A stretch of 64,000 nucleotides of DNA from Pseudoduganella ginsengisoli (lineage in GTDB: Bacteria > Pseudomonadota > Gammaproteobacteria > Burkholderiales > Burkholderiaceae_D): NCBI RefSeq assembly GCF_009720865.1, contig NZ_WNLA01000026.1:19486-83485 (forward strand), in the 5' to 3' direction. Of the stretch, positions 42,149-51,157 are shown piece by piece. Both the position numbers and the translations under genes were made by a program. The notes below the pieces were generated by a model that was given only the letters and a program-made list of their open reading frames with translations, had not been told where the DNA came from and searched no databases. Numbering within the stretch: position 1 is the stretch's first letter; every line of letters begins with the position of its first letter.

Positions 42149-43616
42149 GTATTCTCCCGTGGATTCCGGTTAGTTCTTCATGGTAATCCGGTATTTCTTC
42201 CATTGCATGCGCTATGACGTCCAATGCACTTATCAGAAGGCCGTGAACGGATTGCTCATCCATGATGCTATGATAATCATTGCAATAGTATCGGCTGGTT
42301 CTTTGATAGTGATATTTGGAAGAGATGTTGAAGAGAGACGTTGTCAAGTGCTGCTTTCCTAACGCATTCAATAGCTTAATTAATTCGTCCACACAGACCA
42401 AGGACTCGCTTTCTTGTATTTCGCTCCGTAGATTGGTAAGTTCAAAGTCCATCCACTCTTCCGCCTTGCTTTTTTCCGCTTCCGCCATGGATTCCCAGCT
42501 CATGCTGGTGCTGCCAGCCAGTTTCTCTTCCAGATTCTTCATGAAATCATTGTGTGTCTTCAGCATCTCCAATCGTGTGGTGATGTGGGACGAATCTTTT
42601 TCTTGATTGATCTGTTCTCCCGAGGTGGACGCGAAGTATTTTGCTTTGGCGATCGCAACCCGGGGATCTTCTGCGCTGTTCACGTATTCTTCGAGACTGC
42701 CGAGTTTCAGGATGGTGAACGCTTCCTGTATCAGGTCCGTGTTGTCATACAAAGAAACTTTGATGGTTACGTCGGGAGAAGTAATTTTTTCAGGATTTAT
42801 CCGCAGCTGTAGGGCGAAGCAAAATTGATCGTTGGCTTTAATGGGACGGGTTCGATAGCGATTTGCTGTTTTTTGAAGATTGTTCAGTTCACGTTGTAAG
42901 CTCACCCCTTCCGGCAATGTTACTTCTACTCTTGGCCGCTCCAGGCGTACTGATAGTGCGCCGCTGAACTCTTCCTTGATAATATCTTCTATTTTTGTTT
43001 CCTCAATAAACCAGAATCGTCCACCAGATTCGTTAGCCAATGTCGACAGGATTTCCTCCTCGAAATCCGAGCCGATTCCTATGGTTGACGTGGTGATGCC
43101 CATTTCATTTCTGGCCCGAGCAGACTCACTGCCCAGTATGCTGGACTTGGTTTCCCCGACCGTTGCCTGGCCATCTGATAGCAGAACAAGGCGATTGATA
43201 TGTTTATCCGTTGCATAAGTTTGAAGCTCTAAAATCCCTAGATACCATCCTTTTGACAAGTTGGTTGATCCACCGGACTCCAATGACATAATTCTTTCTT
43301 TAATGAGGTTGGGAGGTGTTTGCGGATTGGTAACAGTGACGACCTCGTCATCGAATGCCAATACTGTAAACCTGTCATTGCTATTCAGGTTTTCGTAAAT
43401 GGCGACGCAACCATTCTTCGCTTGGTTCAGCTTGTCACCTGTCATGCTGCCACTTCTGTCAAGAACGATGCAAAGATTAATGGCATGGTGCTTGGATTCT
43501 GCGCCAATTACAGTTTTCGTTGCAATGTCGATAGCTATATCGATGTCGGAAACATGGTCATTGCGGAAAATTGGCCGCTCAGGAATAACTTCCAGTGTCA
43601 AATTGTCAGCTAACAT
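42120..43616 (-). CDS. von Willebrand factor A (vWA) domain protein with helical C-terminal half
   Basis: A 498-residue protein starting MLADNLTLEVIPERPIF at 43616 (GGAGA 6 bp upstream). The N-terminal vWA domain has a complete metal site: D53, S55 and S57 in DRSGSM, T118 in GGSTNL and D148 in LLSDG. The middle is beta-rich (LSVRLERPRVEVTLPEGV). The C-terminal half (from about 350) is helical and acidic-basic, with EEKLAGSTSMSWESMAEAEKSKAEEWMDFELT. No MoxR ATPase partner is present, unlike classic vWA/MoxR systems. It overlaps the TIR gene and is thus co-translated; it could sense or present a trigger. Confidence 0.85.
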   Translation of the reverse strand: MLADNLTLEVIPERPIFRNDHVSDIDIAIDIATKTVIGAESKHHAINLCIVLDRSGSMTGDKLNQAKNGCVAIYENLNSNDRFTVLAFDDEVVTVTNPQTPPNLIKERIMSLESGGSTNLSKGWYLGILELQTYATDKHINRLVLLSDGQATVGETKSSILGSESARARNEMGITTSTIGIGSDFEEEILSTLANESGGRFWFIEETKIEDIIKEEFSGALSVRLERPRVEVTLPEGVSLQRELNNLQKTANRYRTRPIKANDQFCFALQLRINPEKITSPDVTIKVSLYDNTDLIQEAFTILKLGSLEEYVNSAEDPRVAIAKAKYFASTSGEQINQEKDSSHITTRLEMLKTHNDFMKNLEEKLAGSTSMSWESMAEAEKSKAEEWMDFELTNLRSEIQESESLVCVDELIKLLNALGKQHLTTSLFNISSKYHYQRTSRYYCNDYHSIMDEQSVHGLLISALDVIAHAMEEIPDYHEELTGIHGRIHEQLEKLAN

Positions 43617-43649
43617 AGCTATCTCCAGTGGACTGTTGTCGTGATGCAT

Positions 43650-44108
43650 TCAATTTAAATCTTCAATATCGGATATTCTGGCTAATAGCTTTCCATACTC
43701 CGTTAAATCATCTTGAAGAGACGCCAGCTCACTTCGAAATTGGACGGATTTGTTTTTTTCTAGATGAGAACAGTGATCGAATTCTGTATGCCAACGCGTC
43801 AGAAATGGCCGCAGTATGACGTTCAGAGTTGCAATGGCGACTCGAGCAAACCGTTGCGCCGAGGGGCCATGGCGCTTGAGAATTTCCCGTGTGGTTGGAA
43901 AAAGCATATAAATGCTTTGCAGGGCTTGCTTCTCACTGCCTTCTTCATCGGGAAGCCGTTGCAGGCTTACGCGTGTTACCAGTTCGATATAAAGCTCCCA
44001 TGCCGCAAGTCGATCATTGTCTTGGGCAAGAAATTCTCCTTCAATGAAGCCAAGCTTCAGTTGCAGTTTCGAAAGACCCCATTCGCCCAGCATGTCGCGC
44101 CACTTCAT
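43650..44108 (-). CDS. Small helical protein of the vWA/TIR cassette
   Basis: A 152-residue protein starting MKWRDMLGEWGLSKLQLKLGFIEGEF at 44108, chosen because AAGGAGA stands just upstream; a longer in-frame start at 44192 is possible. It is predicted all-helical with repeated aromatic and acidic positions (RLAAWELYIELVTRVSLQRLPDEEG, LQSIYMLFPTTREILKRHG, FARVAIATLNVILRPFLTRWH). I do not recognise the family. It stands between the metallopeptidase-like protein (98 bp away) and the vWA gene (33 bp away), so it belongs to the same transcription unit. Confidence 0.7.
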   Translation of the reverse strand: MKWRDMLGEWGLSKLQLKLGFIEGEFLAQDNDRLAAWELYIELVTRVSLQRLPDEEGSEKQALQSIYMLFPTTREILKRHGPSAQRFARVAIATLNVILRPFLTRWHTEFDHCSHLEKNKSVQFRSELASLQDDLTEYGKLLARISDIEDLN

Positions 44109-44206
44109 GATGTCTCCTTGATGTTGGGAAGGTTCAATGAACTGGCGGCCTGTATCACCGGCCACCGACAGCGCCTGCTGTAATTGCGGCATTGGCGAAC
44201 GGAGCG

Positions 44207-45031
44207 TCAGTCTATTTTTTCATAGTGCTTGGTGGCAGTAGGCCGTGCCGCTTTAATGGGGACATTAAGTCGTTGAGCACCAACTATTTCGGCGATACTT
44301 CCGCGTGATATGCGGTGCGCTTTTCTGCTTGCTAGTTGTTTTTTCTTGATTGCGAGACGTTTCGATGCGGCGGCATCGCCTGCCAGGGCAAATGTCTCGT
44401 GGGTCTGCGTCAATGGATCATAAAAACCGATGTAGCCTCCTGGATTGATACCGAAGGAGGTTAACGTTGCACCGTCGTGTTTTATTCCAAGGAAGTCATT
44501 TCGACTGCCGGGCTCTGCATCGGGGGTGAAGTACAGTGGCAGCACGAAATTGGATACGCTGACGCTGTCAATTTGATAGGTTTCGTTTTGTACCGCATCG
44601 GACATTTCGTACCAGTGGAATACCGTTCTGTCTTGCGCGGGATGGGGGCCGGCCACCAGCAGATTGACTTGGGGATCGGCAATCAGTTCCAGTGCTTCGT
44701 GGGAAAGCGTTACGGACCAATCTTCCCCCAGTTGTTTGGCCAACTCAGTAAAGACGAAGCCGTATGGTATACCTCGTGCATTTTGATCGTGATAGCCAAG
44801 TGCACCGGCCACGTCTGTATGGTCCCACAAATAAAGTATCGCCTCGCCGCGCATATCTGGTGGCCACAGCTTATCCGGTTGACTTGTACTACGTCCTTCC
44901 AGCCGCAACTTGGCCTGCAACCCCCAATGTGGGGCAAAGTCCTCGCTGATCTGGCGATTAATCGCGCGTAACACGCGCTGTAATTCTTCGTCGGAAATCG
45001 TATCAGTGTGGTTGATAACAGTGATAAACAT
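44207..45031 (-). CDS. Putative metallopeptidase-like protein (HExxE), first gene of the cassette
   Basis: A 274-residue protein starting MFITVINHTDTISDEELQRVLRAINRQI. Residues 107-120 (VTLSHEALELIADP) contain HExxE (H111, E112, E115), a zinc-peptidase-like pattern, and WYEMSDAVQNE (140-150) carries E142 and D145 that could complete a metal site. A later VSNFVLPLYF is characteristic of the same family from memory. It is not the ordinary HExxH of zincins, so catalysis is unproven. The C-terminal 50 residues are basic (AIKKKQLASRKAHRI). It is the promoter-proximal gene of the cassette and its start faces the 315-bp gap to the chemotaxis receptor. Confidence 0.65.
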   Translation of the reverse strand: MFITVINHTDTISDEELQRVLRAINRQISEDFAPHWGLQAKLRLEGRSTSQPDKLWPPDMRGEAILYLWDHTDVAGALGYHDQNARGIPYGFVFTELAKQLGEDWSVTLSHEALELIADPQVNLLVAGPHPAQDRTVFHWYEMSDAVQNETYQIDSVSVSNFVLPLYFTPDAEPGSRNDFLGIKHDGATLTSFGINPGGYIGFYDPLTQTHETFALAGDAAASKRLAIKKKQLASRKAHRISRGSIAEIVGAQRLNVPIKAARPTATKHYEKID

Positions 45032-45346
45032 AAGAGCTCCCTGTAGTTGGTTTGGACGCTGTGACCGGCGATGGTCGCTGCGTATTCAATATAGGAACTC
45101 TCGTGATGTCATATTGTCACCAATTGTCACTGCCAGTGTATCTCGTGAACTGGACCTATGATTAAGCGGATGCAGCTTGACGGGTCTTCTAATAGGTAGA
45201 AGCACCGGCTGTCACGGTTGGGCTTTTTGCGTTTTAACGTCGTTCGTGGAGCTCACCCTACGTAAAAGTTTCATACTGCAAGGTTTTCCAGTATCGTTGT
45301 TTGACGCATCCCGGCGCCGACCGGGAGCAAACAGGGGAGAGCCGCG
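45032..45346. other. Intergenic region at the right border of the vWA/TIR cassette
   Basis: No gene is seen. It must hold the promoter of the cassette (reverse strand) and of the chemotaxis receptor (forward strand). A 15-bp GGTTGGGCTTTTTGC at 45216-45230 exactly repeats the right arm and tail of the tRNA-Asn copy 5 terminator at 41038-41052. AT content is high on the left and falls to the right of that repeat, so it may mark the border of the acquired segment. Confidence 0.6.
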
Positions 45347-46885
45347 ATGAAACTGCGCAACAAGATGGTGCTGTGCATGGCGATAGTCTGTTTCGCGTTT
45401 TTTGGGGCGCTGGCGGTGGCGCTATCGGGCATGAAAAGCGCCCGCGACCAGTTCCAGCATTTCCTTGAAGTGGACCTGGCCCAGTTGCAGACCGCTACCA
45501 ACCTGTATGCGCAAGGTTTGCAGATGGGGCAGGCGTTGCGCAATGTCGTGATCGACCCCAGCAATAAAACCGGCTACAAAAACCTGGAAGATGCGGGGAA
45601 ATCGTTCCAGGAATACCTGGTGGCGGCAAAAGAATTGACGGATCCGCAAAGCGCCACCGGCAACATGTTCGCGGAAGTGGCGCAATTGCGCGAAAAGCAG
45701 GCTGCGCTGCACACCAAGGTGCTGGGTCTGGCGGCCAGCGACCAGCCCGCCGCCGTGCAAACGCTGAACAAGGAAGAGACGCCGGTGTGGCGCGACATGC
45801 GCGGACGCTTGCTGGATTTCATCAAGGCCAAGAAGGAAGACGTCAAAACCGCTGAATCGGCCGTGATTGCTTCGACCCAGCGCATGCTGTGGATCAGCGT
45901 GGGCCTGGCGGCGGCGGCACTGGTGGCGGCCGGTGGCGTGACGTACCTGTTGTCCGGCAGCGTGATGCGCCAATTGGGCGGCGAACCGGATTATGCGGCC
46001 GGCATTGCGCATCGCATTGCCGCTGGCGACTTTACGGAACAAATCGCTACCGCCCACGGCGACCGCAGCAGCCTGCTGTCCGCCATGAAAGCCATGCAGC
46101 AAAGCCTGGCGGGCATCGTGTCGCAGATCCGCAGCGGCGCCGATACCATTACCGCCGCGTCGCGCAACATCGCCGATAGCAATCTTGACTTGTCCACCCG
46201 CACCGAACAGCAAGCCCATTCGCTGGGACAGACTGCCAGCGCGATGGACGAGTTGATCGGCACCGTCAAGCAAAATGCCGGCAATGCGCGGCAGGCCAGC
46301 ACGCTGGTGGCGGCCACGTCGGAAGTGGCGTTGAAGGGCGGGACGGTGGTGTCGGAAGTGGTGGCGACCATGGGGGCCATCAACGCGTCGTCGCGCCGTA
46401 TTGTCGACATCATCGGCGTGATTGACGGCATTGCCTTCCAGACCAATATCCTCGCGCTGAATGCCGCCGTGGAGGCGGCGCGCGCGGGTGAACAAGGCAG
46501 GGGCTTTGCCGTGGTGGCGGCGGAAGTGCGCAGCCTCGCGCAGCGTTCAGCCACGGCCGCCAAGGAAATCAAGGAATTGATCGGTGAATCCGTGCACAGC
46601 GTGGAGCAGGGCGCGCACCTGGTCGAGCAGGCGGGCGCTACCATGGATGAGATTGTCGCCAGCGTCACCCGCGTCAGTTCCATCATGGGGGAAATCGCGT
46701 CGGCCAGCGAAGAGCAAGCGTCCGGCATCGAGCACATCAACGGCGCTATTGTGCAGATGGACCAGGTGACGCAGCAAAACGCCGCCCTGGTGCAGGAAGC
46801 CACCAGTGCTGCGCAAGCCATGCAGGAACAGGCGGCCGCACTGGCCGGAGCGGTCAGCGTCTTTAAACTGCGGCACACGGGATAA
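45347..46885 (+). CDS. Methyl-accepting chemotaxis protein
   Basis: A 512-residue receptor with an N-terminal membrane helix (VLCMAIVCFAFFGALAVALSGM), a periplasmic four-helix-type sensor (about 30-180), a second helix near 183-205, HAMP-like linker and a cytoplasmic signalling helix bundle with the highly conserved hairpin region IIGVIDGIAFQTNILALNAAVEAARAGEQGRGFAVVAAEVRSLAQRS. GGGGAG lies upstream of the ATG. Ligand unknown. It follows the cassette border on the forward strand and is normal GC, so it belongs to the old chromosome. Confidence 0.95.
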   Translation: MKLRNKMVLCMAIVCFAFFGALAVALSGMKSARDQFQHFLEVDLAQLQTATNLYAQGLQMGQALRNVVIDPSNKTGYKNLEDAGKSFQEYLVAAKELTDPQSATGNMFAEVAQLREKQAALHTKVLGLAASDQPAAVQTLNKEETPVWRDMRGRLLDFIKAKKEDVKTAESAVIASTQRMLWISVGLAAAALVAAGGVTYLLSGSVMRQLGGEPDYAAGIAHRIAAGDFTEQIATAHGDRSSLLSAMKAMQQSLAGIVSQIRSGADTITAASRNIADSNLDLSTRTEQQAHSLGQTASAMDELIGTVKQNAGNARQASTLVAATSEVALKGGTVVSEVVATMGAINASSRRIVDIIGVIDGIAFQTNILALNAAVEAARAGEQGRGFAVVAAEVRSLAQRSATAAKEIKELIGESVHSVEQGAHLVEQAGATMDEIVASVTRVSSIMGEIASASEEQASGIEHINGAIVQMDQVTQQNAALVQEATSAAQAMQEQAAALAGAVSVFKLRHTG

Positions 46886-46929
46886 AATGGCGCCTTCCCC
46901 ATGCAACATGGCATCAAAGAGGCAACAAA

Positions 46930-47130
46930 ATGGCAAAAAAGAAAGAAGAGCTGGACCCGGAAACCATGGAATTGATCCAGTGGTGTATCGAAGTGGAGGG
47001 CTGGCTGGTCAAGGGTGGCGCCACGGTGCAGCAGGCGCAAGAGCACATTGAAGAGCAGGTCGAGTGGTTCACCGACTTGTTTTATGACGGCTTGTCGCCA
47101 GAGGAAGCAGCCAAGGAAGCCCTGGCTTAA
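46930..47130 (+). CDS. Conserved small acidic protein, 66 aa
   Basis: A 66-residue, mostly helical protein (MAKKKEELDPETMELIQWCIEVEGWLVKGGATVQQAQEHIEE...). AAAGAGG stands 8 bp before the ATG. It lies 44 bp after the chemotaxis receptor on the same strand and could be co-transcribed. I recognise no family and assign no role. Confidence 0.6.
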   Translation: MAKKKEELDPETMELIQWCIEVEGWLVKGGATVQQAQEHIEEQVEWFTDLFYDGLSPEEAAKEALA

Positions 47131-47302
47131 CCACGCTGTGGCAGCGGCAATGTTAAAATCTTGCTTTTTAACATTTCCGCTGCAGCATTTCCACGGAATC
47201 AGCGATTACGGTGGACGAGACAGGGGCGCTTCAGTATTCTCATGGTATTAACTACGGGCAAACTGCGTTTGCCGGTGCGACAAGACCAAAACAGGGGGCA
47301 GC

Positions 47303-48001
47303 ATGGCAGTGGAAGTAGATGATAAGAGCATTGTGTACGGTACAGAAGATTTATTGACAAGTTTGTGCAATTCGGTGACCCGCGTGCTGGGCATCGCCAC
47401 GCAAAGCAAGGTGCACTATTCCGCCATGGTGCAGCGCATCACCAAGGTGGGCCTGAAACCGGATATTGGCTGCTTCGTCCTGTTCGATGGCGGCTTTACC
47501 GGCCTGGTGGTACTGAATTTCTCCGCCGATACGGCGATGGAAATTTACGAGCGCTACATGCTGCACATGGGCATGCCGAAGTCGGAACTGGCCAGTTCGC
47601 ACACGTCCGACGAAGTGTCGAACATCATGGGCGAACTGATGAACCAGATCGTCGGCGACTTCACCGGCAAAGTGCGCCGTGAACTGCAAACCAACATCAC
47701 GCAAAACCAGCCGAAAATGCTGGTGCTGACCAAGCAGGTGATGCTGAACGTGGATACGCCGCTGGACCGCCCGGAAATGCGCCGCGTCTCGTTCTACACG
47801 GAAAAGAACAATGTGTTCTACCTGGAACTGGCAATCGACCGCACGGAATTCATCCGCCTGTACGACTTCGACCCGATCGACGTGCCGGATCCGGACAAGC
47901 TGCTGGCTGAAGAGCAGGCAACCGGCGGCGCTCCGGCGGGCCAATCGCAGCAACTGTCGGCCGATGACAGCGATGAATTGCTGAAATCGCTGGGTATGTA
48001 A
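47303..48001 (+). CDS. DUF3334-family (CheX-like) protein
   Basis: A 232-residue protein starting MAVEVDDKSIVYGTEDLLTSLCNSVTRVLG, with AGGGGGC before the ATG. The core FVLFDGGFTGLVVLNFSADTAMEIYERYMLHMG and SNIMGELMNQIVGDFTGKVRREL resembles CheC/CheX-type phosphatase-like folds; DUF3334 is my best label. The ExxN-like pair in this family would act on phosphorylated CheY, but catalytic residues are not certain here. The 5' region (47257-47273) can form the hairpin GGCAAAC-TGC-GTTTGCC. Terminator follows at 48026. Confidence 0.75.
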   Translation: MAVEVDDKSIVYGTEDLLTSLCNSVTRVLGIATQSKVHYSAMVQRITKVGLKPDIGCFVLFDGGFTGLVVLNFSADTAMEIYERYMLHMGMPKSELASSHTSDEVSNIMGELMNQIVGDFTGKVRRELQTNITQNQPKMLVLTKQVMLNVDTPLDRPEMRRVSFYTEKNNVFYLELAIDRTEFIRLYDFDPIDVPDPDKLLAEEQATGGAPAGQSQQLSADDSDELLKSLGM

Positions 48002-48025
48002 AAACGCGGTTCAGTGCTTCAAATG

Positions 48026-48060
48026 AAAAACCTTGCGGGTGACAGCGCAAGGTTTTTTTT
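48026..48060 (+). terminator. Terminator of the DUF3334 gene
   Basis: AACCTTGC (48029-48036) pairs with GCAAGGTT (48047-48054), followed by TTTTTT. Confidence 0.9.
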
Positions 48061-48075
48061 CGCGCCTCCTGGTTT

Positions 48076-48846
48076 TTACCGGTACTTTTGCAGGATTTTT
48101 TCCAGGACACCCGCTTGCAGCAGCCGCTCCTGCGCGGCAGACAATTCCTGCAACGACACCACGCTGTACTTGGGCCGCGCACAATACATGGGGAAGCGGC
48201 TCACGACGAATGGCGAGAGCGCCAGGCCCGCCATGCGCGGGTCGTTGCGGCGCAGGTAGTGGAAATCCAGCGTGCGCATCACCGAATAATCCGTGCGCCC
48301 CGCCAGTTGCTTGAGCAGCAGCGCAGTTTCGCCCGGCGCATCATCACGTTTGGCTTTACCCGATGAAAATAGCGGATCGAGCTTGCGGTATGAATAGCCG
48401 TGTACGCCGCCGATGGTTTTCCCTTCCAGGTCGTGCAACGATTGCACAGGCAGCCCGCCGGCGGGGCCGATGACCCGTTCTTCCACGTCCATGAATGGAG
48501 CGGGCCAGTCATATTCGGCGGCAATGTCCGCCGTCAGCCAGTCCGGACTGACAAAGCAGCGCAAATCCACTTTGCGGCCTTCCACCGCCCAATCCTGCCG
48601 CTTGCGGGGCAACACCACGTGGACGGGGCGGCGCCCCAGTTCGCGGGCCAGCGCCTCTTGCCAATCCTTGATTAAGCCATCCGCCAATTCCGGGCCATGC
48701 GCGGTATTGCGGATCAGCCCCATGGGCAATGAACGGCCATCGACCACGAGGAAACGCACAGGATCCTGCGCCTGCACGGCTGTGCTGCCTGCACATGCAG
48801 CCAGCGCCAGGATGGCGGTCAATGTGGCTTTCAAGGTGGAATGCAT
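48076..48846 (-). CDS. Periplasmic substrate-binding-like protein
   Basis: A 256-residue protein with a signal peptide (MHSTLKATLTAILALAACAGSTAVQA) and an SBP_bac_3-like layout: FLVVDGRSLPMGLIRN, DLRCFVSPDWLTADIAAEYDWPAPFM, VGLEGKTIGGVHGYSYRKLDPLF-type hinge region and YSVMRTLDFHYLRR. No permease or ATPase is adjacent. It converges on the terminator of DUF3334. Together with the intact protein at 35325 and the broken one at 40045, the window holds three orphan binding proteins. Confidence 0.7.
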   Translation of the reverse strand: MHSTLKATLTAILALAACAGSTAVQAQDPVRFLVVDGRSLPMGLIRNTAHGPELADGLIKDWQEALARELGRRPVHVVLPRKRQDWAVEGRKVDLRCFVSPDWLTADIAAEYDWPAPFMDVEERVIGPAGGLPVQSLHDLEGKTIGGVHGYSYRKLDPLFSSGKAKRDDAPGETALLLKQLAGRTDYSVMRTLDFHYLRRNDPRMAGLALSPFVVSRFPMYCARPKYSVVSLQELSAAQERLLQAGVLEKILQKYR

Positions 48847-48981
48847 AATGTGGCCATCTTATGACATTGAATCCATGCGGCGATGTATATGTGAACTGTG
48901 TGTGGCTATTTTGTTTGCACTCTTGCTTATCTCAGACAGATGGGCTTGCATGTACACTTAGGCAACATTACAGGAGAGCGC

Positions 48982-50976
48982 ATGGACACCCTTCGACACC
49001 ACACGATCACCCTGGCGCTGCTGGCCGCCACCGCCGCCGTGCCTGCTGCAGCGGCAGAACAGCAGCAGCCATTTATTTGCCGCACGCAGGAATCCGGCTT
49101 GGGGCAGCCGCTGATTGATAATCAGGATGGCGCCGGCCATCCCGTGCTGGATGCTGCCACCGGCAAAGTCGTCGGCTACAGCCGCCTGTGCCACATCGCG
49201 CCCCGTACGGAATATTTTTATTTCAATGGCAGCGCCTTTAAGCCGTTCGATCCGGCCACCGGCTATGCGCAGCCGCCTGCCGACTTGAAAACCATCGCGT
49301 ATGACGGCGCCCCGGCGCCGTTTGTGATCCGCGTGGAAGGCGGCGTCATCAACCGCTTCATGTACACGGTGGCCATGCTGGCCCCGCGCCCGCCGTCAAG
49401 CGAAGCCCCGGCCACGGGCAAGTCGCCATCGCTGGCGTGGAATGGCAAGCTGATTTACTGGCTGCGGGGCGGTGTCGGCATCGGCCACCAGCAGGGATTG
49501 GCCATGTGGTTCAACGGCCAGCTTGGTTCGTCGGAAAAGGCGCTGATGCCGCATTTGCTGGGCAAAGGCTATGCCGTGGTGACGTCGTCCGGCAATGAAA
49601 CCGGCGTGCACTACAACATGCGGCTGGCGGAACAAACTGCCCGCATGACGAAAGCGTACTTTGTATCGGCCTACGGCCAGCCGTCGTACACGCTGGGCAT
49701 CGGCGGTTCCGGCGGCGCCGTGCAGCAATATATGTTTGCGCAAAACGCCCCCGGCCTGCTCGATGGCGGCATTCCGATTTATTCGTATCCGGACATGGTG
49801 ACGCAAACCATCCCCGTGTCGGATTGCCCGCTGCTGGGCCAGTACTTTGCCGATGCCGTGGCGCGCGACCCGCAATCGCCATGGGCGAAATGGAGCAGCC
49901 AGGAACTGGTCGAAGGCATGCATGCCAGCGATACGGCGCGCAATGCACTGACGGGCGGCACGGGATCGACGGAGTGCATCAATGGCTGGAAATTCGCCAT
50001 GCCCACCGTGATCAATCCCGTGTACCGCGATCCCCGTTTCGACAAGGGCGCGAAAGCCTATGGCTACCAGCCCGGCGTGCTCGATGCCGTCAAATGGACG
50101 CACTGGAATGACCTGGCCGACATTTATGGCACGGACAGCCAGGGCTATGCGCCTATCCCCGTCGATAACGTGGGCGTGCAATATGGGCTGGCGGCGCTGG
50201 CGGGCGGCAAGCTGGCGCCGGATGAATTCCTGCGCATCAATGCCTGCGTCGGCAGCTGGAAAGAACAGCCGGAATTCGTGCAGTGGGACATGAATGCGGA
50301 CCCGTTTGACAGCCGCAATATGCGCCGCAGCGCTTCCTGCCGCGAGCCCGATGGCGTCCCGGCGCCGCGGCGGGCCGGCAGTGTCGATGCGATGCGTAAA
50401 GCGTATACGTCCGGCCACGTGTTTACCGGCGCGAAGCTGGGCATCCCCATGATAGATTTGCGGCCGTACCTGGAGCCGGAATTGAACATGCACAATGCAC
50501 GGCAATCGTTCTCCGTGCGCGCCCGCCTGCAGCACGCCAATCCGGCGGAAGTGAACAACCAGGTGGTGTGGTTTGCGCAAACGGATCCAGACCTCGTGAA
50601 AGCGGTATTGACCGCGGTGGACGTCATGGACCGCTACCTGTCCACCAAGGCGGCGCCGCGGGAATTTACCGATACGTGTTTTGGCGCGCAGGGCGCCGTG
50701 CTGGCGTCCGGCGCTGGCGTGTGGGACGGCATCCTGGACAGCAAGCCGGCCGGCGCGTGCACGCGCGCCTATCCCGTCTATAGCAGCCCGCGCATGGTGG
50801 CAGGCGACGGTATCCGGGGCGACTTGTTCAAGTGTGCGCTGAAGCCGTTAGCCGCTGCGCTGGCCGATGGCACCTATGGCAGTGTGCATTTCACTGCGCA
50901 GCAGCAGGCATGGCTGGCGCGCATCTTCCCGCAGGGCGTTTGCGACTACAGCAAAGGGGATCTTGGCAAGCCGTAA
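48982..50976 (+). CDS. Exported DUF6351-family protein (alpha/beta-hydrolase-like)
   Basis: A 664-residue protein with a signal peptide (LRHHTITLALLAATAAVPAAAA), starting at 48982 with CAGGAGAG just upstream. The middle GIGGSGGAVQQYMFAQ contains GxSGG, a serine-hydrolase nucleophile elbow, and the DUF6351 layout of large secreted proteins fits the rest. In the family an ester, polyester or tannin-type hydrolysis has been suggested, so activity is guesswork. It stands alone between two reverse-strand/forward-strand units and has no terminator that I can see. Confidence 0.75.
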   Translation: MDTLRHHTITLALLAATAAVPAAAAEQQQPFICRTQESGLGQPLIDNQDGAGHPVLDAATGKVVGYSRLCHIAPRTEYFYFNGSAFKPFDPATGYAQPPADLKTIAYDGAPAPFVIRVEGGVINRFMYTVAMLAPRPPSSEAPATGKSPSLAWNGKLIYWLRGGVGIGHQQGLAMWFNGQLGSSEKALMPHLLGKGYAVVTSSGNETGVHYNMRLAEQTARMTKAYFVSAYGQPSYTLGIGGSGGAVQQYMFAQNAPGLLDGGIPIYSYPDMVTQTIPVSDCPLLGQYFADAVARDPQSPWAKWSSQELVEGMHASDTARNALTGGTGSTECINGWKFAMPTVINPVYRDPRFDKGAKAYGYQPGVLDAVKWTHWNDLADIYGTDSQGYAPIPVDNVGVQYGLAALAGGKLAPDEFLRINACVGSWKEQPEFVQWDMNADPFDSRNMRRSASCREPDGVPAPRRAGSVDAMRKAYTSGHVFTGAKLGIPMIDLRPYLEPELNMHNARQSFSVRARLQHANPAEVNNQVVWFAQTDPDLVKAVLTAVDVMDRYLSTKAAPREFTDTCFGAQGAVLASGAGVWDGILDSKPAGACTRAYPVYSSPRMVAGDGIRGDLFKCALKPLAAALADGTYGSVHFTAQQQAWLARIFPQGVCDYSKGDLGKP

Positions 50977-51157
50977 AGGCATTTGGTAAAAAAACCACTG
51001 AAAACCATGGAAAACCCCTGATGATTCCCGTGCGGAAGGAGTAGAATCGCGCAAATTCGGTGATTCCGCCGGGAAACATGGTAGCTTACTCTGTAAGCCG
51101 GTAAAGTCAATGATTTTCGTTGCCCTGTTGCAACTATAGATGAAGGAGGCGGATGGT

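Noticed and set aside
45232..45346. Sigma-28 (flagellar) promoter before the chemotaxis receptor
   Set aside because: A TAAA-like element near 45260 is present but the matching GCCGATAA element at the right distance is not.
47131..47302. Possible cyclic-di-GMP (GEMM) riboswitch before DUF3334, suggested by its chemotaxis setting
   Set aside because: The conserved GEMM core and tetraloop receptor could not be matched; only the short hairpin at 47257-47273 is real.
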